From Pseudoips prasinana (Eukaryota > Arthropoda > Insecta > Lepidoptera > Nolidae), in NCBI GenBank assembly GCA_951640165.1, contig OX621240.1:35716713-35780712 (forward strand): a stretch of 64,000 bases of DNA. The letters run 5' to 3'. This document shows, one piece after another, positions 10,635 through 20,785 of the stretch (position 1 is the first letter of the stretch; every line of letters starts with the position of its first letter). Position numbers and translations under genes: made by a program. Below the pieces are notes generated by a model, which did no database searches, was not told where the DNA came from, and saw only the letters and a list, made by a program, of their open reading frames with translations.

Positions 10635-10870
10635 TCTATTGGGCTAGGATCCTTAAGTCGTCCGTATTCAATGTGATCCTGGGTTCTAATCCCGGGTATA
10701 GTAGCAAGTAGTAGCAAGCCGGAGTCTAGAAGATGGTGACGTAAGGCATGGTGTCTTACGTCTGCTCCAAAGAGAACGTAAACCTCTCGCGTCCTGGCAG
10801 GCGCCAGGTATCTCTGCAGTCGTGTTGGATAGCCATTCCACGGATTATGAGTGTGAGGTATTGAGCCAAT
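10635..10870 (+). mobile_element. Old tRNA-headed SINE, family 3-like
   Basis: A B-box-like GGGTTCTAATCCCGGG is followed by segments in the same order as family 3: CAAAGAGAACGTAAACC, CTGGCAGG, and CACGGATTATGAGTGTGA in place of ATCGGATCATGAGAGTGA. It is much diverged. Confidence 0.5.
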
Positions 10871-10959
10871 ATATTTTATATACGATTGCATCAAATTGGA
10901 TAAATCGTTCGTTAATGTGTTCGTTAATGACAGGAGAAGGGTAAAATGAAAAAAAAAAT

Positions 10960-11065
10960 ATATTCGAAAAGTGAGTGTGCGAATGAGACAGAAGACTGTG
11001 AGACGTTATGTGATCGTTATTGTTTTGTTAAAATATCAGGAAGTGAGTGTGCAAATGAGACAGTA
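10960..11065. repeat. Two direct copies of a 26-bp word, 72 bp apart
   Basis: GAAAAGTGAGTGTGCGAATG at about 10967 recurs as GGAAGTGAGTGTGCAAATG at about 11040. This is a local duplication without other features. Confidence 0.55.
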
Positions 11066-11189
11066 TTGATGGCAAAATAAATAAAACACAACTAAATAGT
11101 AAACAGCTAAGTCTACTATGGGCATTGGAGATGTTCAAAAAGACATGTCATTACATCGTACAGACATACAGGACATAATATTTCTCACG

Positions 11190-11365
11190 TTACCTTGGTG
11201 TCAGAGTTATTCAAACCACCCAGTAGGCCTCTGACATAGCTTAACGACTGTTGCTATCGCTACAACCGGGACTGACAGCTTAACGTGCACTCCGAAGCAC
11301 GGATACGCTTAGAAATTAAACCACTTTGACCGTCTCCCATCTATTGCGCGAAGGCCGGATTGCCC
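11190..11365 (+). repeat. Dispersed repeat, CTAGTGTCAGA family
   Basis: It is the same order of blocks as at 55415 (GTGTCAGAGTTATTCAAACC, AACGACTGTTGC, CCGGGACTGACAGCTTAACG). It is older and interrupted by small differences. Confidence 0.6.
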
Positions 11366-11914
11366 TTTCATCAGGCATTATTGCGGCAGGCATATTGCTG
11401 TACCAATGCCAGAGAAGAAGCTTTAATATTATTTTTATTTGTTTTTATTATCATTAATTATTATTTGTTTTATTGTATGATTTTATTATTATTATTTCTA
11501 ATTTATACATTTAATTTAATTTATTATAAGGTTATGATGGGTGTAACTTACCTGAAATAAATGAATTTATTATTATTATTTAATATTTCAATAATTATAT
11601 ATTTCATCAAAGCTATAATGCATTCAAATTATTTTTAGCAAAGGACAACAATGTTCAGTTTTCTGTTAATTAGTGTTTTTTAAATTATTGTAATAATCGT
11701 ACTAGTTATATATTCCTCTCAAACTCCTAGTTTTAACTCCCAGAATGTTGGTAATTTTTAAATGTTGTGTATGGATATAATTTGACCTCAGATTTAACAG
11801 TGTTATAATAAAATGATATTATTAATTTGTTATTAGTCTGTAGTCTGTTTCTTTACCTATGAAATAAAAAAAAAACAAAAAAATTCGAGAATTAAAAATA
11901 ATTTCCCCACCTAC
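11366..11914. other. AT-rich stretch, probably intronic
   Basis: Long T/A runs at 11420-11580 carry a chance frame. The stretch follows the donor site of the Beat-like exon on the minus strand, so it is probably the start of that gene's next intron. No further exon was recognised in it. Confidence 0.4.
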
Positions 11915-12087
11915 CATTTGTCCGGGCATGAATCGGAATATCTCGTCCGTCCCTCTATACCACTTGACGGAATGTAAGGGAGGATCATTGTTTTCGCTGC
12001 GGTAGTGACAGACCAGGGTGTTCTCCGTCAGAGGGTCGCCGTAGCTCGGCACTTCTATGTGTGTGATGTTGTGCGCCGTGGCTATTA
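11915..12087 (-). CDS. Internal exon of a Beaten-path-like Ig-domain protein
   Basis: The minus-strand translation includes HNITHIEVPSYGDPLTENTL, then VCHYRS and HSVKWYRGTDEIFRFMPG. This has the first half of an Ig V-set domain: the B-strand Cys in VCHY and the C-strand Trp in SVKWYR followed by an EIFRFMP tail. That pattern is typical of the Beat family of secreted or membrane-bound axon-guidance ligands that pair with Sidestep receptors in insects. The exon is bounded by a pyrimidine-tracted acceptor (TTGTCCACAG) at 12088 and a strong donor (ATG|GTAGGT) at 11914. It begins in codon phase 1 and is 173 bp long. The exon with the second Cys should lie at lower coordinates and the signal-peptide exon at higher ones. 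I could identify neither. The member of the family is not assigned, and the family call rests on the KWY and FRF motifs. Confidence 0.7.
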
Positions 12088-13131
12088 CTGTGGACAAGGA
12101 AATCCTCAAATTATTCGAAGTCACTTCGCATTTATTCGACTCATCTTAGTAATCTAAATCCATGTTACGTATGTGTGCGTGTGCATGCGACGATGCGTGT
12201 AAGTGTGCGGGCTGCGCCCCGCGTGTCACCTTCATCTGACATTAAATCAGTGTGTAACCAACTAGCGAGTTTCATTGATGTGCATTGCTCTTATCCTTCC
12301 GTGCAAATATACCTATAACAATCCATTATTAGAAAACTTACGTGAAAAGTGAAGTAAACTTTAGTGACTCAATACAAACGTGAAACCTTTACAAGAGAAA
12401 CGTTTAAAGGATACTATTAATGTCTAGGGGAAATATAACTCAAAATTGCCGAATGATCCGAAAAAGATTTGTGTGAAGATTTCATTAAAATCACTAAAGC
12501 CACTAATACATATATTGATTTTCTTAAATGTGATAATACACCACATTATAGTAACAATTATAAATTTATCACGACACTATAACAGTTTTATAACGAAGTA
12601 AAACAGATATGTATACCTATTGACACCTTGTTTTGATACAACCAACTCGTAGCGCGCTTGAGAACAAAGTGCCGATGCATGTTTCTCCTCTACCTTTCCA
12701 ACGTCACCGCTTGGTGTTGCCACATGAAATCCATATTACTGTGTAGTAATTTTTATTTAAATACATATAATCCAATTCAACAAGATTGTGTATAGATTAT
12801 ATCATGAATAGACCTTGGCTATTGTATATTGAGCAACCGACCTTTGACCGGGTGCTATTATTTATTAACCCTCCCTTAATCGGATAATAGTTACCATCTC
12901 ATTTCGACTCTATAGTGTTGTAATAAGAGCTAAATCCGATTAATGAGGAGCTATGATCGATTAAAGGTTTAGTAACTTCAATTACCAACATCAAATACTG
13001 TGTAAAAACATGTTTGGCAGTCTTTGGAGATTGGCGCTAGAAATGAAAACTATTTATTACGCTTCCAATCTAAATAATACACCGCATAATAGTTATACAT
13101 ATAGCTAAGGAAGGAAGCGTGCCGTGTGATG
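12088..13131. other. Probable intron, no exon recognised
   Basis: This stretch lies upstream of the Beat-like exon on its strand. A GT/CG-rich patch lies at 12170-12230. A short inverted pair CCTTAATCGGAT / ATCCGATTAATG occurs at 12883 and 12936. No gene is seen. Confidence 0.4.
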
Positions 13132-13221
13132 ACGCGAGTTTCATGATTTTGGTTCACCCAAAACGTACACATTATAAAGATATGCACACGTTTTGGATGA
13201 ACCAAAAGCTTCTTCTCGCGT
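13132..13221. repeat. Imperfect 35-bp-arm hairpin
   Basis: The core arms TTTTGGTTCACCCAAAACGT (13147-13166) and ACGTTTTGGATGAACCAAAA (13188-13207) pair with one mismatch. Pairing resumes outside at ACGCGA (13132-13137) and TCGCGT (13216-13221). A degraded half-copy follows at about 13245-13305 (GAAGCGTAACGTGACGATGC, TTTGTTCCACCAAAA). It may be a MITE remnant or a structured RNA. Confidence 0.6.
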
Positions 13222-13424
13222 CAGAGTATACACAGAGTTCATGGGAAGCGTAACGTGACGATGCCTCGAGTTCCATAATTTTTGTTCCACCAAAAAATGC
13301 TCAACGCGCCTAAAGAAGTTTTCACTTCAAAAACCAAGCGTACTCGAAAACTTATACCCTGATGTTAACTGAAACCGCTATATATGATTCCTATAGACAT
13401 AGAATACGTGAAAAAGCTAGCAAA

Positions 13425-13640
13425 ATTATTGAACAAATTACGTAACCGATACCACTGCATATTAATGTTGAATTTGCTCAACTTTGCTCGTTATTTTGCA
13501 CACCGCTACACAGTTTTGCTGAACTCGAGCCCTGATTAAGAAATTTTGAACTTATTTTACACAATGTTGTATTAGTCATTTGTAGTGAATTTTAGTTTGG
13601 TTTCAATTTAAAGTTTTGTTTGTTTTTGAAATTATACTTC
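13425..13640 (+). repeat. Local direct repeat, left copy
   Basis: The sequence from ATTGAACAAATTACGTAACC through GAGCCCTGATTAAGAAATTT to TTACACAATGTTGT recurs at 18422-18740, on the other side of the LINE at 13835-18008. Identity is high, with small indels. Confidence 0.8.
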
Positions 13641-13660
13641 TTTTGGCGCGATGGAGAAAA

Positions 13661-13823
13661 ATGATGAGAGTGAATTTTTACGATGCGCGCGCACACCGAC
13701 ACAAAAAAATTTAACAGCATGAAGTTAGTTCTAGGTGGTATGAAAATGTATGAGAGTGAATTTTTACGATGCGCGCGCATCGTAAAAATAACAGCATGAC
13801 GTTAGTTCTAGGTGGTATGAAAA
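13661..13823 (+). repeat. Two-unit tandem repeat with a 28-bp perfect palindrome
   Basis: ATGAGAGTGAATTTTTACGA begins units at about 13662 and 13750, and each ends GTTAGTTCTAGGTGGTATG. The second unit holds a perfect palindrome at 13761-13788, half-site TTTTTACGATGCGC. The first unit has only the left half, so the palindrome arose by an internal change. Confidence 0.85.
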
Positions 13824-13981
13824 TTGATAACTATGTTTTATTTATTTATTTATTTATTTCCAAATTACACACTATCATTACAGTTTAACAACCAATGCAA
13901 TAGTGGAACATGAAAAATAAGTTAAACATAACAATCTTAAATTATACTTATAACTACTTACATATACAATATTAAACAATA

Positions 13982-16939
13982 TCAAAAAGCCTTACTGCCT
14001 ATAAGTATATTCATAGCCTTTGTGAACTCACTCTGCGTACACGAGAACAGATCCAGTTGTCCCGTACTTACTAAGTTATTGAGTGCGCGCAGCGCACGAT
14101 TGACCGGTGCGCGCTGTAGAAGGTTGGTGCGCGCGCGCGGCACATCCAGTAAGGGCGGCTGGCGCCGTCGCTCTCTAAATGCATCCGGAACACTAAACCG
14201 AACGTCCTTGAGAATGGCTGGATTGTGTATTGTTCCACGAATCACTTTCCAAATATAGGTGGCTAGAGCTACTTCCCTCCTTACTTCTAGTTGGAAGTAT
14301 CCTACCATTCCTAAAATATAACGAGTAGGATACAAAAGCGGAAATCACTCCATAAAGTTTTAAATACATAAACCTAATAAACTTGTTTTGAATTCTCTCT
14401 AACATGGTAATATATTTGGCTTCATGTGGAGACCAAATCATAGAGTTACATTCTAAATGCGACCGCACAAATGCTTCAAACAACGCCTTCAACGCACGAA
14501 TGTCAGTAAATTGACCAGCTTCCCGCAGAATCAAGCCTAGACCACGAAACGCCTTTTTACATACCTTTGTAATGTGAGATCGAAAGTTAACGTCGGCAGT
14601 AAAGTGGATACCTAGGTCCTTGACCTCCGTGACACGCTGCAGTGGTTCTCCCCCCAAGCAGTACTGGTGGTGATGCGGGGCGCGGGCGCGACTGTATGAG
14701 AGCACTGTACACTTTGATACATTAAAATACAATTTGTTTCTCATACTCCACTCAGCAACTGCATCTATATCAAGCTGTAGTTGATCGCAATCCCTTGTTT
14801 GTTCAATCTCATACACTAATTTTAAGTCATCGGCAAATAGGAGACATGTGGACCGATTGATTACTTCTGGAAGGTCGTTGATGGTAAGAATGAAAAGAAG
14901 AGGGCCCAGGTTGCTGCCTTGACTGACACCAGACCTTGTGAAGTAGGGCTCCGAAACATACCCTCCGCAATCTACATATTGCCGCCTATCCCGCAGATAG
15001 TTTCCAAAGAATGCTAAAGTGTGCGGTGTGCATCCCACAACGGCCAATTTCGTGAGAAGAACGTCGTTATCAACGGTATCAAATGCCTTTCGAAAATCGA
15101 AATAAGCCACATCTACCTGGATGCCCGCATCCACTGAAGGCACCAGCCTGGACATGAGATGTAGTAGATTCCCCGTTGTCCCACGTCCAGGGCGGAATCC
15201 GTGCTGAGCGTCGGACAACTGGGCATCTACCTGTGCATATAGACAGTTGTGAATGACCGTCTCAAACACTTTGGCCGGTGTGCTTAAAATAGCCACTGGT
15301 CTATAATCGCTAGGCTCCGAACCACCCTTGCCTTTGGGAACGGGTACCACCCGGGTAAGCTTCCATCGTTCAGGGTATGTCGCAGTCAAAATACAGAGAT
15401 TAAACAAATGTAATAATGGTTTCTCTAATGCCATTCGAGTATCTTTAAATATAAATGGCGGTATACCGTCGGGCCCCACTGAGCGCTTGGGCGGCAGGCG
15501 GGCGAGTGCACGCCGCACGTCGGACGCCCGCAGCGGCGCGAGGCGCGCCCAGGCGGCCGCCGCGCCGGCCGGCACCGCCGCACTCGCCGCCCCCGCGCTC
15601 AGTGCGGGAGGATCAGGGTTATATACCGAGTGAAAGTACCGAGCGAACTCATCAGCGCACTCCTGTTCATGTAAAACTCGCCCATCTTTAATTATTTTTT
15701 GCTTACACGAGTCGGTTTTTCTAGATTTTATATAGCCCCAAAACGCCCGAGGATCTGTTGTTATGTGGTTTTGCATACGATCTCTATACCGGTCATATGC
15801 ATTCATAATTTCAGTTTTTACCTTAGCTCTGTACCTCGCGAATTCTTTATAATCGCCGTCAGATTTACTCGATTTTTATATATTCGGTGTAATTTATGTT
15901 TTAGTCTGATATCTTTGATTAAGTTCGATGTATACCATACGGGGTAGCTATATTTAGTATTTATATAATTAATATTTTTCTGAGGAACGCAAACGTCGAT
16001 CACTTTATAAATCTTACAGTAAAAAAAATCTAAAACTTTATTGGGTTCCTTCAATAAATAAATTTCTGTCCAATCAATATTGTGAATTAAATGATATAAA
16101 TGGTAGAAGTCGGCTTTATTAAAGTTCCATTGCAATTGACGTGGTATTTGAGTAAAATGTCGCGCTGATGTTGGTGCGGTAGGCGGGGCGCACGGGGCAG
16201 GGGAGGCAGGCGCGACGCCGAGCGGCAGGCGCACGGCGAGCGGCGGATGGTATGCGTCCACGGGCTCCAAGCCCTCGTCGGCGGCCCGCACCGCGACGCC
16301 GCTGCGCGCGCTCAACACTAGATCTAACTGCCTACCGTTGCAATTTGGTACCTCATTACACTGAATGAATTCACAGAAGGCCACAAAATACTCATAATAA
16401 TTACAAATGTTAACCTTGCACGAAAATAAATTAAAATCTCCCAGTATGACTAGATTGTTCTTATATTTTACGCAAATGTTCTCTAATAAATTAAACAATA
16501 ACATATATTCATTTTCGTTAGTCTGGGGCGGAATGTACACAACGCAACAAGTAAATAAAAATATATTTTGTTTATATACTGCAGCACAAACCAATTCAAA
16601 ATTATACCTATCTATATCTATTACGTCATTAGTAGTCAACTCTCGCAGCTCGTACTGCGGTGTGGCCACTAAAAGCACGCCGCCGTGCTTGCGTCCATCC
16701 GCTCGATCACATCGACATATCTGATATTCTGGTAATATAAACTCGGCGTTTCTAATACCTTCGTTTAGACTAGTTTCAGTGATTGCGAATATGTCTGACT
16801 CTGATGATTGTAGAAATGACATAAATTTTACAGTTTTAGTGCGTAATCCTCTGACATTTTGGTAGAATATGTTGATGTCTCTACGGGGCTTGTGTTTTAT
16901 TATATTTGGTTGAGCGACGAAATAACCATACCCATTCAC
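13982..16939 (-). pseudogene. LINE ORF2: endonuclease and reverse transcriptase, two frameshifts
   Basis: Three open segments together make one ORF2. The first (16939 to about 15875) is an AP endonuclease of the exonuclease-endonuclease-phosphatase fold: NIFYQNVRGLRTK, a TETSL motif and LVILGDFN are visible. The second (about 15872 to 14338) is the reverse transcriptase: VGPDGIPPFIF, YRPVAILS, QHGFRPGRGT, catalytic Asp in AYFDFRKAFD, SQGSNLGPLLF and FADD. The third (14335 to 13982) is the C-terminal thumb/tail beginning at YPTRYILGMVGY. The first frameshift lies in a T run at 15873-15877 (loss of one base would explain it). The second lies in the run near 14333-14340. A GC-rich, Ala-rich linker at 15481-15610 contrasts with the AT-rich rest. 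The enzyme would nick target DNA and prime cDNA synthesis there. Confidence 0.85.
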
Positions 16940-17969
16940 TAAATTCTGTGTTTAGTGGCCATATATCGGGATCACACATTTTTTCAAAGTTGCTTACATT
17001 GACACCAATCCTAAAAGATGCGTAGTCTCTTTCAGTTTTAGGTTTTAGTTGCTCAATAATAATTTCGCAGTCACTTCCTAATATACTTTTAATATATGAC
17101 TTCAAACTATCGGGCGTGGTGGATTTATCCAATCTCCAAACGTGTAAGAATTTACTTCGTTCTACTGCCTTTAATGCTACTATCGAGTTGTTTCCACCTT
17201 TCTTTATAGGATTTTTTCGTTTAACTTCTATCCATGGATTTGTGTCGACATTATCAACGTAGGTAGTTTTAGTTTCCAACGCTGGTTTCATGGCCCTCGC
17301 CGCGTAGGTTTTAGACTCGGGCGCAAGCCGCTGTTCCACCGCGCTGCGTGTCGGCTGACAACTGACATCACGTGGTTCAGTGTTTCCCGTGTTTGGGGTT
17401 TGGGTATCAGAAGACACTGGTACCGATGGGTTACTAATATTACCGTTACCTGTGTTCTTAGACTTAGGTTTTTCGGTTTTTAACAACGAAATTTCTTTCT
17501 CATAAGATATACACTTTTTATTGGCTGCATTTAATTGTTCCCTTAGTTTACTGTTTTCCTCGGATAATACGGTCATACATCCATTAATTTTTTCCAATAT
17601 TTTTAATTCAAAATCAGTAAATTTGGCCACTATGACGTTGTTAATCTGTTCGATGATCGCCTCCATATTCACCGACATGGGCGAGGTTAATGAATTAGAT
17701 GGAATCTCAAAGCCACTACACTTCTTAAAAGTAGAAGATTCTTCCTTCTCCGTCACTCTGGATCGAACCGGAGTGTCATCAGTAACCCGGATTCGCTGGG
17801 TTACATTTAAACACGAATCGCATTTATAGCTCTTCTTCATTTGTACTTGTCCTTCCCTAAACTGGGCCGAAGTAATATTCAAGCATCTATAATGGAATTC
17901 TTCTTTACATCCGGTACATCTGAGTAATTCTCCTAATTCAATCTTTTTGCAACAAATAATGCAATTCAT
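16881..17969 (-). CDS. LINE ORF1 with PHD-type zinc finger
   Basis: The first ATG (17969) gives about 362 residues starting MNCIICCKKIELGELLRC. Cys and His positions (CIICC, CTGC, FHYRC, CDSC) make a PHD-like finger in residues 1-50. A Leu/Glu/Lys-rich stretch around residues 105-165 could form a coiled coil, and a low-complexity Ser/Thr/Pro linker follows. The C-terminal third (VERSKFLHVWRLDKSTTPDS) resembles an RNA-recognition-like domain common in ORF1 proteins. ORF1p is expected to bind element RNA. The frame is intact and overlaps ORF2 by about 58 bp in another frame. ORF2 has no ATG near its beginning, so frameshifting or reinitiation is implied. Confidence 0.8.
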   Translation of the reverse strand: MNCIICCKKIELGELLRCTGCKEEFHYRCLNITSAQFREGQVQMKKSYKCDSCLNVTQRIRVTDDTPVRSRVTEKEESSTFKKCSGFEIPSNSLTSPMSVNMEAIIEQINNVIVAKFTDFELKILEKINGCMTVLSEENSKLREQLNAANKKCISYEKEISLLKTEKPKSKNTGNGNISNPSVPVSSDTQTPNTGNTEPRDVSCQPTRSAVEQRLAPESKTYAARAMKPALETKTTYVDNVDTNPWIEVKRKNPIKKGGNNSIVALKAVERSKFLHVWRLDKSTTPDSLKSYIKSILGSDCEIIIEQLKPKTERDYASFRIGVNVSNFEKMCDPDIWPLNTEFSEWVWLFRRSTKYNKTQAP

Positions 17970-18008
17970 TTTGAATTTCGACGCGACGCGGCGACTCACG
18001 ATGGCCAC

Positions 18009-18421
18009 CCGATATGACAGAGACAGAGCGAATCAGACTTATAGGAGCGAAAGAGCGCGATGCGAACTGAATGCTTCGCGACGCGCCGTCACACACAAAG
18101 TTTATTGGAACACTTGTTTACACTTTAAATGTTTCATAAACTCAATAGATTCACTGTTTAAACACTGTACTCCATATTATATGGGTGCATCTATTTAAGA
18201 AGTCCACTTTATATCCATTTTTAGTATCCACAGTTCAATATTATCAATTAAAAAACATAAATATCGTGAGCGTTCCGTACACCGCACGCAGAGAACGCGA
18301 CGCGCGACGCGAGATATGAATGAATGACTGCAAATGTTCAAGTTGTATATTAAGAAGTATAACTTCTAACGCGTGTACATAAGTACACACAAGTTTTTTT
18401 TATATAAATAATATCCTGGAA
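18009..18421 (-). other. Probable 5' leader of the LINE
   Basis: GC-richer sequence upstream of ORF1 carries several CGACGCG-type words (18030-18085, 18275-18315). It has no other assignment. The exact 5' end was not found. Confidence 0.35.
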
Positions 18422-18900
18422 CTATTGAACAAATTATGTAACCGATACCACTGCATATTAATGTTGAAATTGCTCAACTTTGCTCGTTTTTTTGCACATC
18501 GCTACACAGTTTTGCTCAACTCGAGCCCTGATTAAGAAATTTTAAACATATTTTATTTTATTGATTTAGAAAACCTACAGCTAGAATACAAATGGTACCT
18601 ACATACAATAAAAGATGAAGGCCAATTAAAAGTTTTCACAGATATAAATTTTACACAATGTTGTATGTAGTAATTTGTAGTGAGTTTTAGTTTGGTCCTA
18701 TTTTGCTATTAAATTTTAAAGTTTTGTTTGTTATTTTTTTAATAAAAATAATATCCTAGAAGCAATTTTGAACGTATTTTACACAATGTTGTTTGTAGTA
18801 ATTTTATGCGAGTTTTAGTTTGGTTATATTTTACTATTTAATTTAAATTTTTGTAAGTTTTTTATTTCCAATATAAATAATATCATATATTATTCACACA
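18422..18900 (+). repeat. Local direct repeat, right copy, with a 127-bp tandem duplication
   Basis: The first part repeats 13425-13640. Its terminal part is then doubled: TTTACACAATGTTGTATG at about 18651 and TTTACACAATGTTGTTTG at about 18778, both followed by GAGTTTTAGTTTGG. Each unit also carries ATAAATAATATC or ATAAAAATAATATC. Confidence 0.75.
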
Positions 18901-19072
18901 AGGCCATCTGATCCCAAACTAAGCAGAGCTTATACTATGGAAACCAGATATATACTACTATACTACTTTACATTTGTAAAGACATACTTATATATGTAGA
19001 TAATCACACCTACGAGGAGAAACAGACATGTTTATGCACACAAATATCTATCCTGGGTGGGAATGGAACCCA
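18899..19072 (-). mobile_element. tRNA-headed SINE, family 1, head-truncated
   Basis: The 3' end (GGCCATCTGATCCCAAAC on plus) and body match 46143-46400. The tRNA-derived head is cut at GGGTGGGAATGGAACCC where the next SINE begins. Confidence 0.7.
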
Positions 19073-19431
19073 CGCGGAATTTCGGCCACGGCGGCCAGTC
19101 TCAACAAAGATTAACCATCTGCGCGGGACATATTATAGTGCTGAAGTGTGTGCGCAAACACAGGAGCACTTTCAATTCCATCACTCTCATGATCCGATGG
19201 GACGCCTAGGCGACACGACCGGAAAGAAGTCAGGTACAGGACCGACGGCTTTACGCGCTCTCCGAGGCACGGGGGTATAATAACGCCATCTCCCAGACTT
19301 GGGGCTGATGCTGAGAATTTTTTCTTTTTTCAAGAAAAGTCCCGAAATCACTTTTTGGCCCGACCCGGGATTTGAACCCAGGACCTCGTTCTCTGCGGTT
19401 GAACAAGCTACCGCAAGACCAACGAGGCAGC
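19073..19431 (-). mobile_element. tRNA-headed SINE, family 3
   Basis: The minus strand begins GGCTGCCTCGTTGGTCTTGCGG (A box) with the B box GGGTTCAAATCCCGGG, then the family body through GGCCGCCGTGGCCGAAATT. It abuts the family-1 SINE in the same orientation, which suggests insertion into or recombination with it. Confidence 0.8.
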
Positions 19432-20026
19432 CAAAAAAATATTAAGTGACTAGGGGTAAGATCAAAAATGGGGAAAGATAAAAAAAATACAATAGCGCCG
19501 AATATCAAGGAATTCTTTGAATACTGGCAATACCTTTGTAGACACCATTTTGTTTTGTGTCACCCCGCAGTTTGCGTCAGTTGCTCAGTGTGAACCCACG
19601 TGTGTTTTTGGACAATTTCTATACGGACACTTTTCGCGCGTAAAATTGAGATATTTCATCTTACCCCGCTTGCTGTATCTCCTTATACAGGTAAGTAAAT
19701 AACATTTTGTTTTGATATTCATAAATATATTTGAAATTTCATATGCTCCATAAAGTAGTGATTAATATATTTCACGTATTTTAAGATTTATGGTGCCTTT
19801 CCAACTTTCCCCTGCAAAAATTAACGGGGTAAGATGGTAATATAAAACTTTCCATCTTGCCCCGTTTACGAAACTCCTAGAAAAGGTCAGAGGTTCTCAA
19901 TCTGAAATACACAGTGGAATTTCTGGTTAAAATCTCATATCGAGTCGCCTTCATACGTAAGTTAGAGGGCTACAGGGTTTCAAGATTCATTTTAGCAAAA
20001 TGTTATCAACGGAATGCACCGAAAAA

Positions 20027-20180
20027 AATATTAATTTAATAAGTAATTATTGAAAAATACATTATTATTGAGACTTTTTTCGAACTTATCTCAAAAACAG
20101 ATCATAATATTTAATGAGCTGAGGTTATTAGGGAACATAATAATGTAGTTTTTTTAATAATTACTTATTAAATTAATATT
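20027..20180. repeat. Inverted repeat inside the pogo left arm
   Basis: The arms 20027-20070 and 20137-20180 pair over about 44 bp with few mismatches, beginning AATATTAATTTAATAAGTAA and ending TTACTTATTAAATTAATATT. It may be a MITE that landed in the transposon or part of its own ends. Confidence 0.75.
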
Positions 20181-20439
20181 ACTTTCTTACATTATTGATT
20201 ACATTTTTCAAAAATGCATCTTTTCATTTAACAGTCTTAAAAATATCGGTCTGTGCGGGCGAGAGAGGTGACAAAATATGTTAACCCTCTTGAAGTTTTA
20301 ATTACCATGTCCCTAAATTTATTATACTCTAATCAACCCAAAACCGCTGTGGTCGCTTTATTGCACAAAGTATACCTAACTACTGTTGTGTTCTTGTTAA
20401 TTTGGCTCTAATAATTTCCTTTAGAAGAAATTATTTAAG

Positions 20440-20640
20440 GCAATTTATGTGACTGCTGCGATGGTCGTCGTAAGCGGACTGCTGTGCATGAGATTTGGGT
20501 TCGATGCCCAAGGCAGTGTTGTTGATTTTCCGTTAGGAATATCGCTTTAAGAGCCGGGATTTGGGAATAATGCCCGGTTTGTCTTCTATTACATAGAACG
20601 TACACATAGCTGGCTAAATATGGGTGTATTATACACCTTT
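20440..20640 (+). mobile_element. SINE-like insertion with pol III boxes
   Basis: TGGTCGTCGTAAGCGG resembles an A box and GGGTTCGATGCCC is a good B box, 30 bp on. A short tail follows. No second copy was seen in this window. Confidence 0.5.
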
Positions 20641-20785
20641 GGTTTGTGTGGCTAAGTACTGGTCTGGAAGAAAATTAATGCCATTGATCAACACGATAAG
20701 AAAATATACTTCTGCCTTATCCTCCAGGGAATACAATTTCAACTTGCATATAGATAACTTTTTTTATTTTTGTTGTAGAATCATC

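Larger units (their letters stand above)
13835..18008 (-). mobile_element. CR1-like non-LTR retrotransposon, nearly complete
   Basis: On the minus strand the order is 5' GC-richer leader, ORF1 with a PHD-type zinc finger, ORF2 with endonuclease and reverse transcriptase, a short 3' UTR and a (TAAA)n tail at 13836-13860. The PHD finger in ORF1 and a tail of short repeats instead of pure poly(A) suit the CR1/Jockey group. Two single-base frameshifts in ORF2 make it inactive as it stands. The 5' leader may extend to about 18360. No clear target duplication was found. Confidence 0.8.
19445..20785 (+). promoter_or_regulatory. Left arm of the pogo element with transposase-binding-like motifs
   Basis: GGGGTAAGAT or one-base variants lie at 19453 (+), 19470 (+), 19658 (-), 19826 (+) and 19854 (-). 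Right-arm copies lie at 28142, 28307, 28328 and 28538. They are absent from the middle of the element, as expected of transposase-binding sites. A hairpin (20027-20180) and a SINE (20440-20640) sit inside the arm. A good splice acceptor (TTTTATTTTTGTTGTAG, ending 20778) precedes the transposase ATG, so a 5' intron is likely. Confidence 0.6.

Noticed and set aside
13836..13860. Simple microsatellite (TTTA)n
   Set aside because: Position and orientation show that it is the 3' tail of the LINE and not an independent repeat.
14022..17829. Plus-strand open frames over the CR1-like LINE
   Set aside because: They are antisense shadows of ORF1 and ORF2 with no domains.
20624..20785. Upstream extension of the transposase frame (MYYTPLVCV...)
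   Set aside because: It overlaps a SINE tail and a polypyrimidine splice acceptor; the conserved protein begins at MPRNYIRK (20786).
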